A stretch of DNA of 17,923 nucleotides, from the NCBI GenBank assembly GCA_003142495.1, contig PLMM01000347.1, forward strand, positions 1 through 17,923. The letters run 5' to 3'. The DNA is from Gemmatimonadota bacterium. Lineage in GTDB: Bacteria > Gemmatimonadota > Gemmatimonadetes > Gemmatimonadales > Gemmatimonadaceae. Made by a program: the position numbers and the translations under genes. This document shows, piece by piece, positions 1 through 8,201 of this stretch; positions within the stretch are counted from its first letter, which is position 1, and each line of letters begins with the position of its first letter. The notes under the pieces were generated by a model, which was not told where the DNA came from, did not search any database, and was given only the letters and a program-made list of their open reading frames with translations.

Positions 1-84
1 ACCGGGACGTTCGCGACCTACGAGCCCCTTGCCGGTGATCAGCAGCCGCCGGTTGAGGGGATCGTAGGTCGCGAACGTCCCGGT
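1..84. repeat. 23-bp perfect inverted repeat at the window edge (probable fold-back artefact)
   Basis: Bases 1-23 are the exact reverse complement of bases 62-84, separated by 38 bases. The right arm is genuine coding sequence for the KTGTF region of the carboxypeptidase. The left arm replaces the expected downstream codons, and read on the plus strand it spells TGTFATYEPL, the same peptide again. Two opposed copies of one coding segment at the very end of a sequence suggest an assembly or amplification fold-back. A real terminal hairpin cannot be excluded from the sequence alone. Confidence 0.85.
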
Positions 85-1488
85 CTTGGCGAAGACGTGT
101 CCGGCGGCCGGCGACGCGGGCTGGATGTTCCAGAGCGTGCCGTCGCGGCCGAGTATGGGAAGCGCCGCGCGAAAGATCGCGGAATCCTTCAGCTGACTCA
201 TGTATTTCAGATAGCTCACCACGAAGGCTGGCGTGAAGTGCGCGTCACCGCCCGCCCCGTCGGCCTGCTGCGCGCCGGTGAGATCGAGTCTGGCCTTTTC
301 GAGGAAATCGTGCTCGAGATCGAAGCCTGTCTTCGACGTATCAGCCGGCGACAGCACCGCCTTGAGGATGCGCGGTGTGATGCTGGCGTGAAGATTCTGA
401 CTGACTTTGAGCGTGATCGTCGCCTCTTCCTTGAAGGCGGGCGACACGTGCTCCGCGACTAGGTGGCCGGGAAGGTACGCTGCGCGGAGCGATTCGAAGT
501 CGGCGGCGGAGGACGCGCGTTGCTGCGCGACGAAAACGCCGCGCTGCTGCAGTGCTTCGGTGAAGGTGATTTCCGCGAATCGCGCGGGGTCGGGAACGCG
601 ATAGGCGTAGAGGATCGGCTCTTTGCCGTACGGCGTGGTGCCGGTGACGGTGAGCGTATGGAGCCCAGCCGCGTCGGCGGTATCGAGCGCAAACGCGATG
701 GAGTTCTTCGATCCCGGCGCGCCGGTCGTGGCGGTGTTCACGATGCGCAGGTACGATGTCGCGGGTGCGGCGGCGATCGCGGCGGCGCTCCCCGCTTTGC
801 CGCCGGGTCCGATCATGAGATCGACGACATTGTCGTTGACGACGATCGGCGACATGACGACATCGGTGCCGAGCTCTCGATCGCCTCCGGGGAAGAGCGT
901 CGCGTCCACGAGCACGCGGCCCGTGATGCGCTTGATGCCGTGCGCGGCGACCTGAGAGGCCATCTCTCGAATCACGAGCAGCGGATCGCCGGGCACGGCG
1001 CGCGTGTGCTCGTCGCCGTCGTACGCGTGATCTTCGTTCTCGAAAGCGAGTGTTCCGTCGGTGCGCACGCGCCCGGACAGATCGGGATCGCCGCTGGCGA
1101 CGAGCACGAGATCACCGGCGAGCGTTCCACTGTTGTCGACGGTGCCGGTGCGATAGACGCGCGTGTGGAAGTGATAGTCGGCGCCAAGAAGCTCGAGCGC
1201 GGTCCCTTCCGTGAGCAGCTTCGTCGTGGAGCCCGGCACGAAGAGCTTCTCGGCGTTCAGCGCGTAGATCGTCTGGTTGGAGTCGAGCGAACAGAACTCG
1301 ATCCCGAAGAGCGCGCGCCGAAACTCCGGGCGATCGATGATTCGCTGGATGCGCTCGGCGAGTGTGCCGGCGGCCTGTGCCTGGAGCGGGGCGCCGGTGG
1401 AGAGTGCGACGAGTGAGACGAGTGCGGCCACTCCGAATGCGTAGAGGCGATTGGCGCCTACGCCGAACCTGTGACGAGCGGAGTACAT
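1..1488 (-). CDS. dacB: D-alanyl-D-alanine carboxypeptidase/endopeptidase, S13 (PBP4/DacB) family, 3' end missing
   Basis: The protein starts at ATG 1488 and runs off the left edge after 496 codons without a stop. A good ribosome site (AGGGAG) lies just upstream. Residues 1-38 look like a signal peptide, with a hydrophobic stretch ending in ...PLQAQA, so it should act in the periplasm. The three penicillin-binding motifs are present in order: S87-T-T-K90 in the context PGSTTKLLT, S363-Q-N365, and K468-T-G470 in KTGTF. The wide gap between the first two motifs fits the extra domain inserted in S13 enzymes. This family trims D-Ala from peptidoglycan stem peptides or cuts cross-links. About the last 7 residues (from base 23 down) come from an inverted copy of upstream sequence and are probably not genuine. 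The gene is divergent from the GntR regulator, and an operator-like motif lies in its promoter region. Confidence 0.9.
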   Translation of the reverse strand, partial: MYSARHRFGVGANRLYAFGVAALVSLVALSTGAPLQAQAAGTLAERIQRIIDRPEFRRALFGIEFCSLDSNQTIYALNAEKLFVPGSTTKLLTEGTALELLGADYHFHTRVYRTGTVDNSGTLAGDLVLVASGDPDLSGRVRTDGTLAFENEDHAYDGDEHTRAVPGDPLLVIREMASQVAAHGIKRITGRVLVDATLFPGGDRELGTDVVMSPIVVNDNVVDLMIGPGGKAGSAAAIAAAPATSYLRIVNTATTGAPGSKNSIAFALDTADAAGLHTLTVTGTTPYGKEPILYAYRVPDPARFAEITFTEALQQRGVFVAQQRASSAADFESLRAAYLPGHLVAEHVSPAFKEEATITLKVSQNLHASITPRILKAVLSPADTSKTGFDLEHDFLEKARLDLTGAQQADGAGGDAHFTPAFVVSYLKYMSQLKDSAIFRAALPILGRDGTLWNIQPASPAAGHVFAKTGTFATYDPLNRRLLITGKGLVGRERPG

Positions 1489-1646
1489 GCGGCTCCCTGC
1501 TCTTCGAAAGAATGGTATATATAGTTGTGCACAAGACTGTATGCAGTGCATCCTAATGTTGTCGGGGGAAAGTAGCCGCGCAAGGCGGCTCGCCCGGACT
1601 ATACTTTCATGCATCCGCATCCACATCCACCCTTCGGGACCCAACC
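1489..1646. promoter_or_regulatory. Divergent regulatory region between dacB and the first GntR gene, with operator-like site A
   Basis: This 158-bp gap has no gene. Site A (1513-1534) starts TGGTATATATAG and ends in the perfect 10-bp palindrome TTGTGCACAA (1525-1534). It matches the motif found at the three other intergenic regions by the GntR genes, with its TGGTATA end facing dacB. On the minus strand it overlaps the TATATA run that is the best -10 candidate for dacB, but no good -35 is seen. On the plus strand TATACT (1600-1605) is a good -10 for the GntR gene, again without a clear -35. A perfect dyad, AGCCGC-5-GCGGCT (1574-1590), lies just upstream of that -10. Confidence 0.6.
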
Positions 1647-2402
1647 ATGGCCGTTCGCAGCGCAGCGAAGACCGCAAGGCGCCCGGTGGCGGGCGCGACC
1701 AACGTATTGACGATCGCGCGCGGCGAGGGAGCCCTCGCGGTCTACGAGCAGCTGCGCGAGCGCATCGTGCGTGGGCGGCTCGCGCCGGGGAGCCGGCTGG
1801 TCGAGCGCGAGGTCGCCGCGCGACTGGGCGTGAGCCGCACGCCGGTGCGCGCGGCGCTCGAGCGCCTGACGCAGGAGGGGTACATCGTCGCGACGGGAAG
1901 CGCGCTGTTGGCGCGCTCGACCGTCGCCCCGCTCACGAACGACGACGCGCGCGAGATCCACATGATCGTCGCGCAAATCGAGGGGCTCGCCGCGCGCGAG
2001 GCCGCCGCCAAGCCCAAGGCCGTGCGGCTCGCGATGACGAAGGAGATGCGGCAGCTGAACGCACAATTCTCGAAGGCGGCGCAGGCTCGGCTCCCCGACT
2101 CCGACCGGCTCCACGACCTCGATGATGCATTCCACCAGCGCTACGTAGACGTCGGCGCCGGGCCGCGCCTGCGCACCCTGCACGCCGCGGTCAAGCCGCA
2201 GGCCGAGCGCTACGGGCGCATCTACACGAGCACGCTCGTGAGCGAGGTCGTGACGTCGGTGGCCGAGCACGAGGCGATCGTGAAGGCGCTCGAGGCGGGC
2301 GATGGCGCGAAGGCTCAACGCGCGGTGCAGACGAACTGGGAAAACGCGGCCGAGCGACTGGCGCGCGTGATCAACGCGGTGGGCGAGCGCGGCGCCTGGT
2401 AG
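1647..2402 (+). CDS. GntR-family transcriptional regulator, FCD subfamily (paralogue 1)
   Basis: This is a 251-residue DNA-binding regulator. Residues about 30-100 form the winged helix, with a recognition region reading GVSRTPVRAALERL. Residues about 110-245 form an all-helical FCD ligand domain. FCD proteins usually bind a metal and an organic or amino acid through one Asp and three His. D159 and H163 (DDAFH) and H208 (AEHEAI) are present, but the position of the third His, 22 residues after H208, is N230 in QTNW. The paralogue at the right end carries the same TNW change. The start ATG has only a weak ribosome site. The protein probably represses its own region and the next gene, since operator-like sites lie at 1513 and 2440. 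Its ligand cannot be read from sequence, though the neighbouring genes suggest a peptide- or amino-acid-derived compound. Confidence 0.92.
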   Translation: MAVRSAAKTARRPVAGATNVLTIARGEGALAVYEQLRERIVRGRLAPGSRLVEREVAARLGVSRTPVRAALERLTQEGYIVATGSALLARSTVAPLTNDDAREIHMIVAQIEGLAAREAAAKPKAVRLAMTKEMRQLNAQFSKAAQARLPDSDRLHDLDDAFHQRYVDVGAGPRLRTLHAAVKPQAERYGRIYTSTLVSEVVTSVAEHEAIVKALEAGDGAKAQRAVQTNWENAAERLARVINAVGERGAW

Positions 2403-2428
2403 CATCCGTGCAGTGCGCGTGGCGCCAC

Positions 2429-2461
2429 TTGCAGCATTCTGGTATACCGATATAGTATGCC
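2429..2461 (+). promoter_or_regulatory. Promoter with operator-like site B upstream of the CPBP protease
   Basis: TTGCAG (2429-2434) and TATAGT (2451-2456), 16 bases apart, form a good promoter. Operator-like site B fills 2440-2461, starting TGGTATACCGAT and ending AGTATGCC, so it covers the spacer and the -10. Bound regulator would block RNA polymerase. Site C at the right end has the same arrangement of -35 and motif. The motif runs over the ATG at 2457. Transcription from about 2463 would leave the ATG at 2466 almost leaderless. Confidence 0.65.
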
Positions 2462-3323
2462 GAATATGACGGATACTTCGCCCCGCTGGAAACGGGAGCT
2501 CGCGACCTTCCTGCTCCTGACCTTCGCGCTCAGCTCCATCTTCTACGTCACCTTCGCGCGCGCGAAGTCGCTCGGCGCCGGCGGTGGGCTCTACGTGCCG
2601 ATGCTGATGTGGTGCCCCGGCATCTCGGCGCTCGCGACACGCCTCTTCTTCCAGCACAACGTGCGCGGCGAAGGATGGGCGCCGGGCCCGATTCGCTACC
2701 TGCTCGCGGGCTACGCCCTTCCCCTCGCGTACGCCGCGTGCGCGTACGCCGCGGTCTGGATCTTCGACTTCGGCGGAGTCGATCTCGGTCGCTTTCACAC
2801 AGCCCCGCTCCGCTTCCTCACCGTCGGTCTCGCCACGAGCGTCGCCTTCGCCCTCGGCGAGGAGCTCGGCTGGCGCGGCTTCCTCGTGCCCAAACTCGCC
2901 GAGCGGCTGTCGTTCACTCGCACCGCAATCGTGAGCGGCATCATCTGGGCGTCGTGGCACATGCCGCTGATAATCTTCGCGGACTACAACGGCGGCACCC
3001 CCACGCTCTACTCGATCGCGTGCTTCGCGGTGATGGTGGTGGGGATCAGCTTCCCACTGGCCTGGCTCAGGCTCAAGTCCGGCAGCGTATGGCCCGCCGC
3101 ACTCCTGCACGCCACTCACAATTTGTTCATCCAGGGATTCTTCGACACCGTGACGGTCGATACCGGCGTGACGAAGTATCTGCTCAGCGAGTTTGGCGCC
3201 GTGTTGGCAATCACCGCGGCGATCACCGGCGTTCTCTTCCTGCGACTCGACCGATCGCAGCCGGTGCTCGAGACGACGCGCGATTCAATGCTCAATCGGG
3301 CGCAATTGCCGCGCGCCATTTGA
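2457..3323 (+). CDS. CPBP-family intramembrane metalloprotease (Abi/CAAX-type)
   Basis: This polytopic inner-membrane protein of 288 residues has several hydrophobic helices (the first at about 16-34). It carries the family's catalytic motifs: E135-E136-L-G-W-R140 (EExxxR), W-A-S-W-H168 in the place of FxxxH, and H218-A-T-H-N222 (HxxxN). CPBP proteins are membrane proteases related to Rce1; bacterial members are linked to self-immunity and peptide processing, and this one's substrate is unknown. The ATG at 2457 lies inside the promoter -10/operator, so ATG 2466 (285 residues, MTDTSPRW) is the more likely start. The 3' end overlaps the convergent serine hydrolase gene by 39 bases, leaving no room for a shared terminator. 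Confidence 0.88.
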   Translation: MPNMTDTSPRWKRELATFLLLTFALSSIFYVTFARAKSLGAGGGLYVPMLMWCPGISALATRLFFQHNVRGEGWAPGPIRYLLAGYALPLAYAACAYAAVWIFDFGGVDLGRFHTAPLRFLTVGLATSVAFALGEELGWRGFLVPKLAERLSFTRTAIVSGIIWASWHMPLIIFADYNGGTPTLYSIACFAVMVVGISFPLAWLRLKSGSVWPAALLHATHNLFIQGFFDTVTVDTGVTKYLLSEFGAVLAITAAITGVLFLRLDRSQPVLETTRDSMLNRAQLPRAI

Positions 3324-4850
3324 CCGACTGAACGTCACACCGAACGCCTGCACGGCGCTCGCGTGGCCGGCTCCGTCGGGAATGAACGTCAACTCCGAAA
3401 TCCCTTCGAGCTCGTCGTCCTTCACGCTGCGGAATGTGTCGTACGATGTGTGCTTCAACTCACCGATGTCGAAGTTGACGAAGCGCGCGCGCAGCGCTCC
3501 ATTCAGAAGCGTCACCTGAATCGATCCGTACGTCGAATCAACATAGCTGCCCGCGTAACGCTCGAGCGGCAGCGACGGTTGCGTCGCTCCGTCGCGGCTC
3601 CGCTCCGAGTCGGCGGCCGGCGCGGCGACATGGGCCGCGGCTTGCAGTGAATCGAACAGCGCCTTCACATCTTTATTCCAGTCGCGATTCGACGCCTTCG
3701 GCGCGCTCCGGTACATGTCGAACACCTCGTACATGAGCGCATGCCGCAGCTCGGCGTGATCGAGATTCGCCAGCACGTACACGCCGACGCGCCGCTCCGG
3801 CAGCAGGCCAATGATCGCGCTCATCCCATCGATGCTGCCGGTGTGCATCCACACCGTCTCGCCGTGAAAGTCCTGCACGAACCAGCCGAGTGCGTAGCTG
3901 AAGAAGTGCGGCGGTGCGAGCGCGAGCGCGGGGTACTGCGCCATCGACGCCCGCATCTGCGGCGCGACGATTTCCCTGAACGTCGCAGGCTGGATGAGCC
4001 GGCGATTTCCGATGCGGCCGCTGTCGAGCATGAAGCGCATCCACTTGGACATGTCCGAGACGCTCGACCAGACCGATCCCGCCGGCGCGATGGCATCCGT
4101 GGTGCGGAGCGGTATCAGGCGCACGGTGTCGCGCACCTCGCCGTACGGCTTGGCGACGTTCGGCTTCCCTGCGATGCCCGAGACCAGCGGAATCGACTCC
4201 GACATGCCGAGCGGTGCGAAGATGCGCGTGCGGACGAAGGTCTCCCACGGCATCCCCGATAGCTGCGCTACGAGCGCGCCGGCGATGTCGTACATGACGT
4301 TCTGATATTCCCACTGCGAACGAAAAGACGAGATGGGTTTGACGTACCGCAGCCGTCGCATCATCTCCGGCGTCGAGTATTGATTCTCGGGGAATGCCCA
4401 GAGCAGATCGGTGCCCGGTAGCCCGGTGCGATGCGTGAGGAGATCGCGAACGGTGAGCTCGCGCGTCGCGTACGGATCGTACAGCTGGAAGCTGGGGAAA
4501 TAGTCGATGACGCGATCGTCCCACTTGAGTTTTCCTTCATCCACGAGCATCGCGAGCGAGGCAACGGTCATCGCTTTCGTCGTCGACCCGATCGCGAAGC
4601 GCGTATGCTCGGTCGCCGGCGCGGGCTTCCCTAGCTCGAGCACACCGTAGCCCTTCGCGAACACCAGCGAATCGTCCTTCACGATCGCGATCGCGAGCCC
4701 CGGCACGCGCCAGTCGCGTGCCGCGTGCGCGACGTACTTGTCGAAGGCGACGAGGTCGGGTGATTGAGCCGATGCGCTCACGGCGACTAGCGCCGATGCG
4801 AGCGACAGCGCCGCAACGCGCAATCCGCGCATACTATAGTAGTAGGCCAT
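3285..4850 (-). CDS. Exported serine hydrolase, beta-lactamase class C/PBP4* type with C-terminal DUF3471-like domain
   Basis: This is the last gene of the seven-gene operon, 521 residues from ATG 4850. That ATG shares one base with the TGA of the S41 peptidase gene (TGATG), which favours it as the coupled start. The next Met, at 4832 (MRGLRVAAL), would give a cleaner signal peptide ending ...VSASAQ. Active-site motifs are S89-T-T-K92, Y182-Q-N184 and H336-T-G338, the last standing where KTG is found in beta-lactamases. The family includes D-aminopeptidases, esterases and D,D-peptidases besides beta-lactamases. The region after about residue 400 looks like the beta-rich tail (DUF3471-like) often found on such hydrolases. 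With a D-aminoacylase in the same operon, a D-amino-acid peptide or peptidoglycan fragment is a plausible substrate, but this is inference. Confidence 0.9.
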   Translation of the reverse strand: MAYYYSMRGLRVAALSLASALVAVSASAQSPDLVAFDKYVAHAARDWRVPGLAIAIVKDDSLVFAKGYGVLELGKPAPATEHTRFAIGSTTKAMTVASLAMLVDEGKLKWDDRVIDYFPSFQLYDPYATRELTVRDLLTHRTGLPGTDLLWAFPENQYSTPEMMRRLRYVKPISSFRSQWEYQNVMYDIAGALVAQLSGMPWETFVRTRIFAPLGMSESIPLVSGIAGKPNVAKPYGEVRDTVRLIPLRTTDAIAPAGSVWSSVSDMSKWMRFMLDSGRIGNRRLIQPATFREIVAPQMRASMAQYPALALAPPHFFSYALGWFVQDFHGETVWMHTGSIDGMSAIIGLLPERRVGVYVLANLDHAELRHALMYEVFDMYRSAPKASNRDWNKDVKALFDSLQAAAHVAAPAADSERSRDGATQPSLPLERYAGSYVDSTYGSIQVTLLNGALRARFVNFDIGELKHTSYDTFRSVKDDELEGISELTFIPDGAGHASAVQAFGVTFSRSNGARQLRPIEH

Positions 4851-7800
4851 CAGTCGTGCTCAGTGGGCGCAGTTACGACCCGGTCAATGGGTGCCGGGCG
4901 CGGCGTGCGCTCAACGGGATGCTCCTTCAACATCTTCATCGCCTCCGCGACGCCGCGCTCGAGCTGCGCGTCGTGGCCGCGCATGAGCTCCGCGGCGGTA
5001 TTCTCGACCTCGATGTCCGGTGCGACACCCTTGTTCTCGACCGACCATCTGCCAGCGCTGTCGTAGAAGGCGAGATCCGGAGCGGTGATGCCTCCGGCGT
5101 CGATCACATTCGGAACGCCGAGCGTGCCGACGAGCCCTCCCCACGTGCGCGTGCCGATCAGCGGGCCGAGCTTCGCGACGCGGAAGTAGTAGGGGAGCGC
5201 GTCGCCTCCCGATCCGGCAGATTCGTTGATGAGCATCACCTTCGGACCGAAGATGCCCACCATCGGCGCGGTGATGCTCTTCCCCGCGCGCTCAGCGAAG
5301 TAGCCCATGCGCGTGCGGCTGAGTTGCTGGATGACATAATCCGCCACGGCGCCGCCTTGATTGTATCGCTCATCGATGATGACGCCGTCCTTGTCCTGCT
5401 GTGCGAAGAAATACCTGTTGAACGCGGTGAAGCCGGCGACGGACGTATTCGGAAGCCAGACGTACGCGAGCCTTCCGCCCGAGAGCTTGTCGACGAGCCG
5501 GCGATTGTCGTCGATCCACGCCTGCGTGCGCAGCGCCTCATCGTCCGCGATCGGCATCACGTTGATCACCCACGACCCCTGCATGCCCGGCGTCGTGTTT
5601 ACGCGAACGCTCGTGAGCTTCCCGGCGCTTCCCTCGAAGAAGCTGTAGAGATTCGCAGGCGGCGTGAGCGCGCGCCCGTTGACCTCGAGGATGTAGTTCC
5701 CCTCGCCAACGCTCACCCCCGGTACGCTGAGCGGCGCACGCAGCCGCGGATTCCAGCTCCCAGCCGTATAGATGCGCTGAATGCGATAGCGGCCATTCTC
5801 AACCGAGTAGTCCGCGCCGAGGAGTCCGACCGATGTGTGCGCGGTGTCGGGGACGTCGCCGAGTCCTTCGAGATACGAGTGACCAACCGTCAGCTCGCCA
5901 CCAACGGTCGCGATCAGGTAGGCGAGGTCGGCGCGGTGCTGCACGTACGGTAGAAAGGCGCTGTATTTGTCGTAGATCGCCTGCCAGTCGTTGCCGTGCA
6001 TCTTCGCATCGTAGAAGAACTCCCGCTGCGTGCGCCACGTTTCGCGGTAGATCTCCGCCCACTCCGCGCGCGGATCGACGAGTGTCTCGATGCCGTCCGT
6101 CGCGAGAAGACCCTCCCCCGGCTTTGGCGGCTGCTCCGCTCCGACGATGCTCCAGTGCTCGCCGCTGCTGTATAGAATCTTCTTCGCATCCGCGGAAATC
6201 ATGTACGATGTGATCCCGTCCACGAACGGGTGCGCCTTTCTGTCGCTCAGCGAGTACTGAAAGAGCTGCTGCGGTTGAGGGCCACCCTCGCCCGAGGGCG
6301 GCGCCTGCGTGTAGAAGAAGGTGCCCGCGACTCCGGCTGCGAGATCGCCCAGATCGCCCGCCGGCACATCGAGCGGAATGATGCGGTGCTCAATTCCCTC
6401 GAGGTCGACGCGCGCCTCCGCCGCACTCGGCGCCGGCTTCACCGCCGGCGTCTTCGGAGTTGCAGGCTTCGCTGCTGGAAGTGTCTTCTGCGCCGAGTCA
6501 CCGGCGTCGCCGAGTCTCGCCGCCTCATCACTGAGGCTTGGAAGAAATGGCGATGGCTCGTTCGCGGCGAGCACCGCGAGATAGATGCTTCGCTTGACCA
6601 CGTGCTCCATCGAGCTCATGTCGAGCCATCCCGTGGTGAGCCCGTAGTTCGTGCTCGCCAGGAAGTACAGATATTTTCCACTCGCATCGAACGCCGGGGT
6701 GATGGCGTCGGCCATGCCGTCGGTGACCTGATGCGCCTTTGCATCGCGAATCGAATACAGGAAGATCGCGCGCATGTGACTGTCGAGTGACTTCGAATAC
6801 GCTACCCAGCGTGAATCCGGCGACCACGCCGCATCGAAGCCGCGTCCCGGATCGTCGTACGTGTCCACGTCGATCTTCGTGAAGCGCCCGCTCGCGACGT
6901 CGACGGACCAGAGCTGTGCCCCCGTATCACGAAAGAGAAGCTGTCGAGCATCGGGCGACCAGACCGGGCGCGCGAAGTATGCACGCGAGGGCAAAGCGAT
7001 CGCGCGTGGCTTCGAGTCTCCGGCCTGGTCGCCGATCATCAACTGATACTCGCCACTCGCATCGGAGAACCAGGCGATGTGCCTACCGTCGGGAGACCAG
7101 GCGGGGTCGCGATCGTGCGCGCCCGAGCTCTGCGTGAGGTTGCGATAGCTGCCATCCTTCGCGGCGACGGTGAAGATGTCGCCGCGCGCCTCGAACGCCG
7201 CGCGCACACCCGTCGGCGAGAGCGACGCCTCGGCGATCAGCGACGCGACGCGCTTCATCTGCGGCCGCGCCCAGGGAAAATCTCCGGTCGCGACGATGTC
7301 CAGTTGATGCGAGGCTCCACTCTTGAGATCGAGAATGTGCACGTAACCAGCCTGCTCGTACGCGATCGCGTCCTCGCCCGCCGAGGCCGACATGATGTCG
7401 AAGTCGCGATGGCGCGTGAGCTGCGTGAGCTGTTTCGTGTCGAGATTCTGCGCGTACAGATTATTCGTGCCGTCGCGATCGGAGAGAAAGTAGACAGTGT
7501 TGCCGACCCACATTGGATCGGTGTCGTTGCTGTTGTTCCAGGGGAGCTTCTCCTCGGCGTAGCTCGCGAGATCGATGATGCGGATCGGCTGCGTGCGGCC
7601 GCCGCGATAGCGCCTCCACTGGCTGCTCTGATTCTCCGCCCACATGGACGCGAACATCGCGACCGCGATCTGCTGGTAGGCCACGCGTTTGCCGTCCGCC
7701 GAATACGAACCGGTGAATGCACGAGGTATCGGAAGAAGCTCGGGCATCCCTCCGTCCGGCGCGACCGTCCAGAGACGAAAGAACGAATTCGCTCCCGGAG

Positions 7801-8191
7801 TAGGGAGCGTTCCCCGGCTGGAGCCGAACACGATGCGTTTCCCATCGGGCGTCCACCCGCGTACGTAGTCGGCGCCGGGATGATAGGTCAGCCGCTTCGG
7901 CTCACCACCGGCGACGGGGACAACGAAGACATCCGTGTTCCCCGCGATCGTCGCGGAGTACGCGATGAGCGATCCATCCGGAGAGAAGTGCGGATCCGTT
8001 TCCGCGGATGGCGTGCTCGTGAGACGGCGCGCAGTGCCTCCTGCTCGAGGCACTACCCACAGGTCGCCGCCATACTCGAAGGCGACCATGTCCCGGCTCA
8101 CCGTGGGCCGGCGGAGAAATCTCGTTCCCTGCCCCGCCGCAATTGCGGCCGGTGCGACCAGGAGAAGAAGTCCGAGTAAAGCTCTGCGCAT
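4850..8191 (-). CDS. Tricorn-like S41 serine peptidase, exported
   Basis: The protein is 1113 residues from ATG 8191. An upstream ATG at 8248 would place a hydrophilic leader before the signal peptide (MRRALLGLLLLVAPAAIAAGQG) and overlap the SusD gene, so 8191 is preferred. Residues about 25-560 are repeats of the DPxFSPDGxxIAY type that build the Tricorn beta-propellers. A Pro/Ala/Lys-rich linker follows, then a PDZ-like and an S41 catalytic domain. The catalytic set fits Tricorn: H771 (VGHSY), nucleophile S994 (NESAGSGGD) and E1052 (VENKGVAPD). The S-to-E distance of 58 equals that of Tricorn S965-E1023. Tricorn trims peptides to short products. Archaeal Tricorn is cytoplasmic, but this one has an export signal, so it would work on imported peptides in the periplasm. 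Confidence 0.93.
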   Translation of the reverse strand: MRRALLGLLLLVAPAAIAAGQGTRFLRRPTVSRDMVAFEYGGDLWVVPRAGGTARRLTSTPSAETDPHFSPDGSLIAYSATIAGNTDVFVVPVAGGEPKRLTYHPGADYVRGWTPDGKRIVFGSSRGTLPTPGANSFFRLWTVAPDGGMPELLPIPRAFTGSYSADGKRVAYQQIAVAMFASMWAENQSSQWRRYRGGRTQPIRIIDLASYAEEKLPWNNSNDTDPMWVGNTVYFLSDRDGTNNLYAQNLDTKQLTQLTRHRDFDIMSASAGEDAIAYEQAGYVHILDLKSGASHQLDIVATGDFPWARPQMKRVASLIAEASLSPTGVRAAFEARGDIFTVAAKDGSYRNLTQSSGAHDRDPAWSPDGRHIAWFSDASGEYQLMIGDQAGDSKPRAIALPSRAYFARPVWSPDARQLLFRDTGAQLWSVDVASGRFTKIDVDTYDDPGRGFDAAWSPDSRWVAYSKSLDSHMRAIFLYSIRDAKAHQVTDGMADAITPAFDASGKYLYFLASTNYGLTTGWLDMSSMEHVVKRSIYLAVLAANEPSPFLPSLSDEAARLGDAGDSAQKTLPAAKPATPKTPAVKPAPSAAEARVDLEGIEHRIIPLDVPAGDLGDLAAGVAGTFFYTQAPPSGEGGPQPQQLFQYSLSDRKAHPFVDGITSYMISADAKKILYSSGEHWSIVGAEQPPKPGEGLLATDGIETLVDPRAEWAEIYRETWRTQREFFYDAKMHGNDWQAIYDKYSAFLPYVQHRADLAYLIATVGGELTVGHSYLEGLGDVPDTAHTSVGLLGADYSVENGRYRIQRIYTAGSWNPRLRAPLSVPGVSVGEGNYILEVNGRALTPPANLYSFFEGSAGKLTSVRVNTTPGMQGSWVINVMPIADDEALRTQAWIDDNRRLVDKLSGGRLAYVWLPNTSVAGFTAFNRYFFAQQDKDGVIIDERYNQGGAVADYVIQQLSRTRMGYFAERAGKSITAPMVGIFGPKVMLINESAGSGGDALPYYFRVAKLGPLIGTRTWGGLVGTLGVPNVIDAGGITAPDLAFYDSAGRWSVENKGVAPDIEVENTAAELMRGHDAQLERGVAEAMKMLKEHPVERTPRPAPIDRVVTAPTEHD

Positions 8192-8197
8192 CGTGCG

Positions 8198-8201
8198 CCT
8201 C
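8198..8201 (-). promoter_or_regulatory. Ribosome binding site deciding the S41 peptidase start
   Basis: The minus strand reads TGAGG six bases before ATG 8191. The GAGG overlaps the TGA stop of the SusD gene. This supports 8191 over the upstream ATG 8248 and indicates translational coupling. Confidence 0.7.

Noticed and set aside
463..1416. Open frame of 317 codons on the plus strand
   Set aside because: It is antisense to dacB, whose three catalytic motifs and signal peptide prove the minus strand; the product is Arg/Gly/Asp-rich without any domain, as GC-rich antisense frames are.
1599..3119. Open frame of 506 codons on the minus strand
   Set aside because: It lies opposite the GntR and CPBP genes, crosses their promoter and operator, and has no recognisable domain.
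4828..4850. ACTATAGTATGCG on the minus strand, similar to the second half of site B
   Set aside because: It lacks the TGGTATA half and lies within the first codons of the hydrolase gene, inside the operon.
4718..5953. Open frame of 411 codons on the plus strand
   Set aside because: It is antisense to the S41 catalytic domain and the hydrolase start; low-complexity Arg-rich translation.
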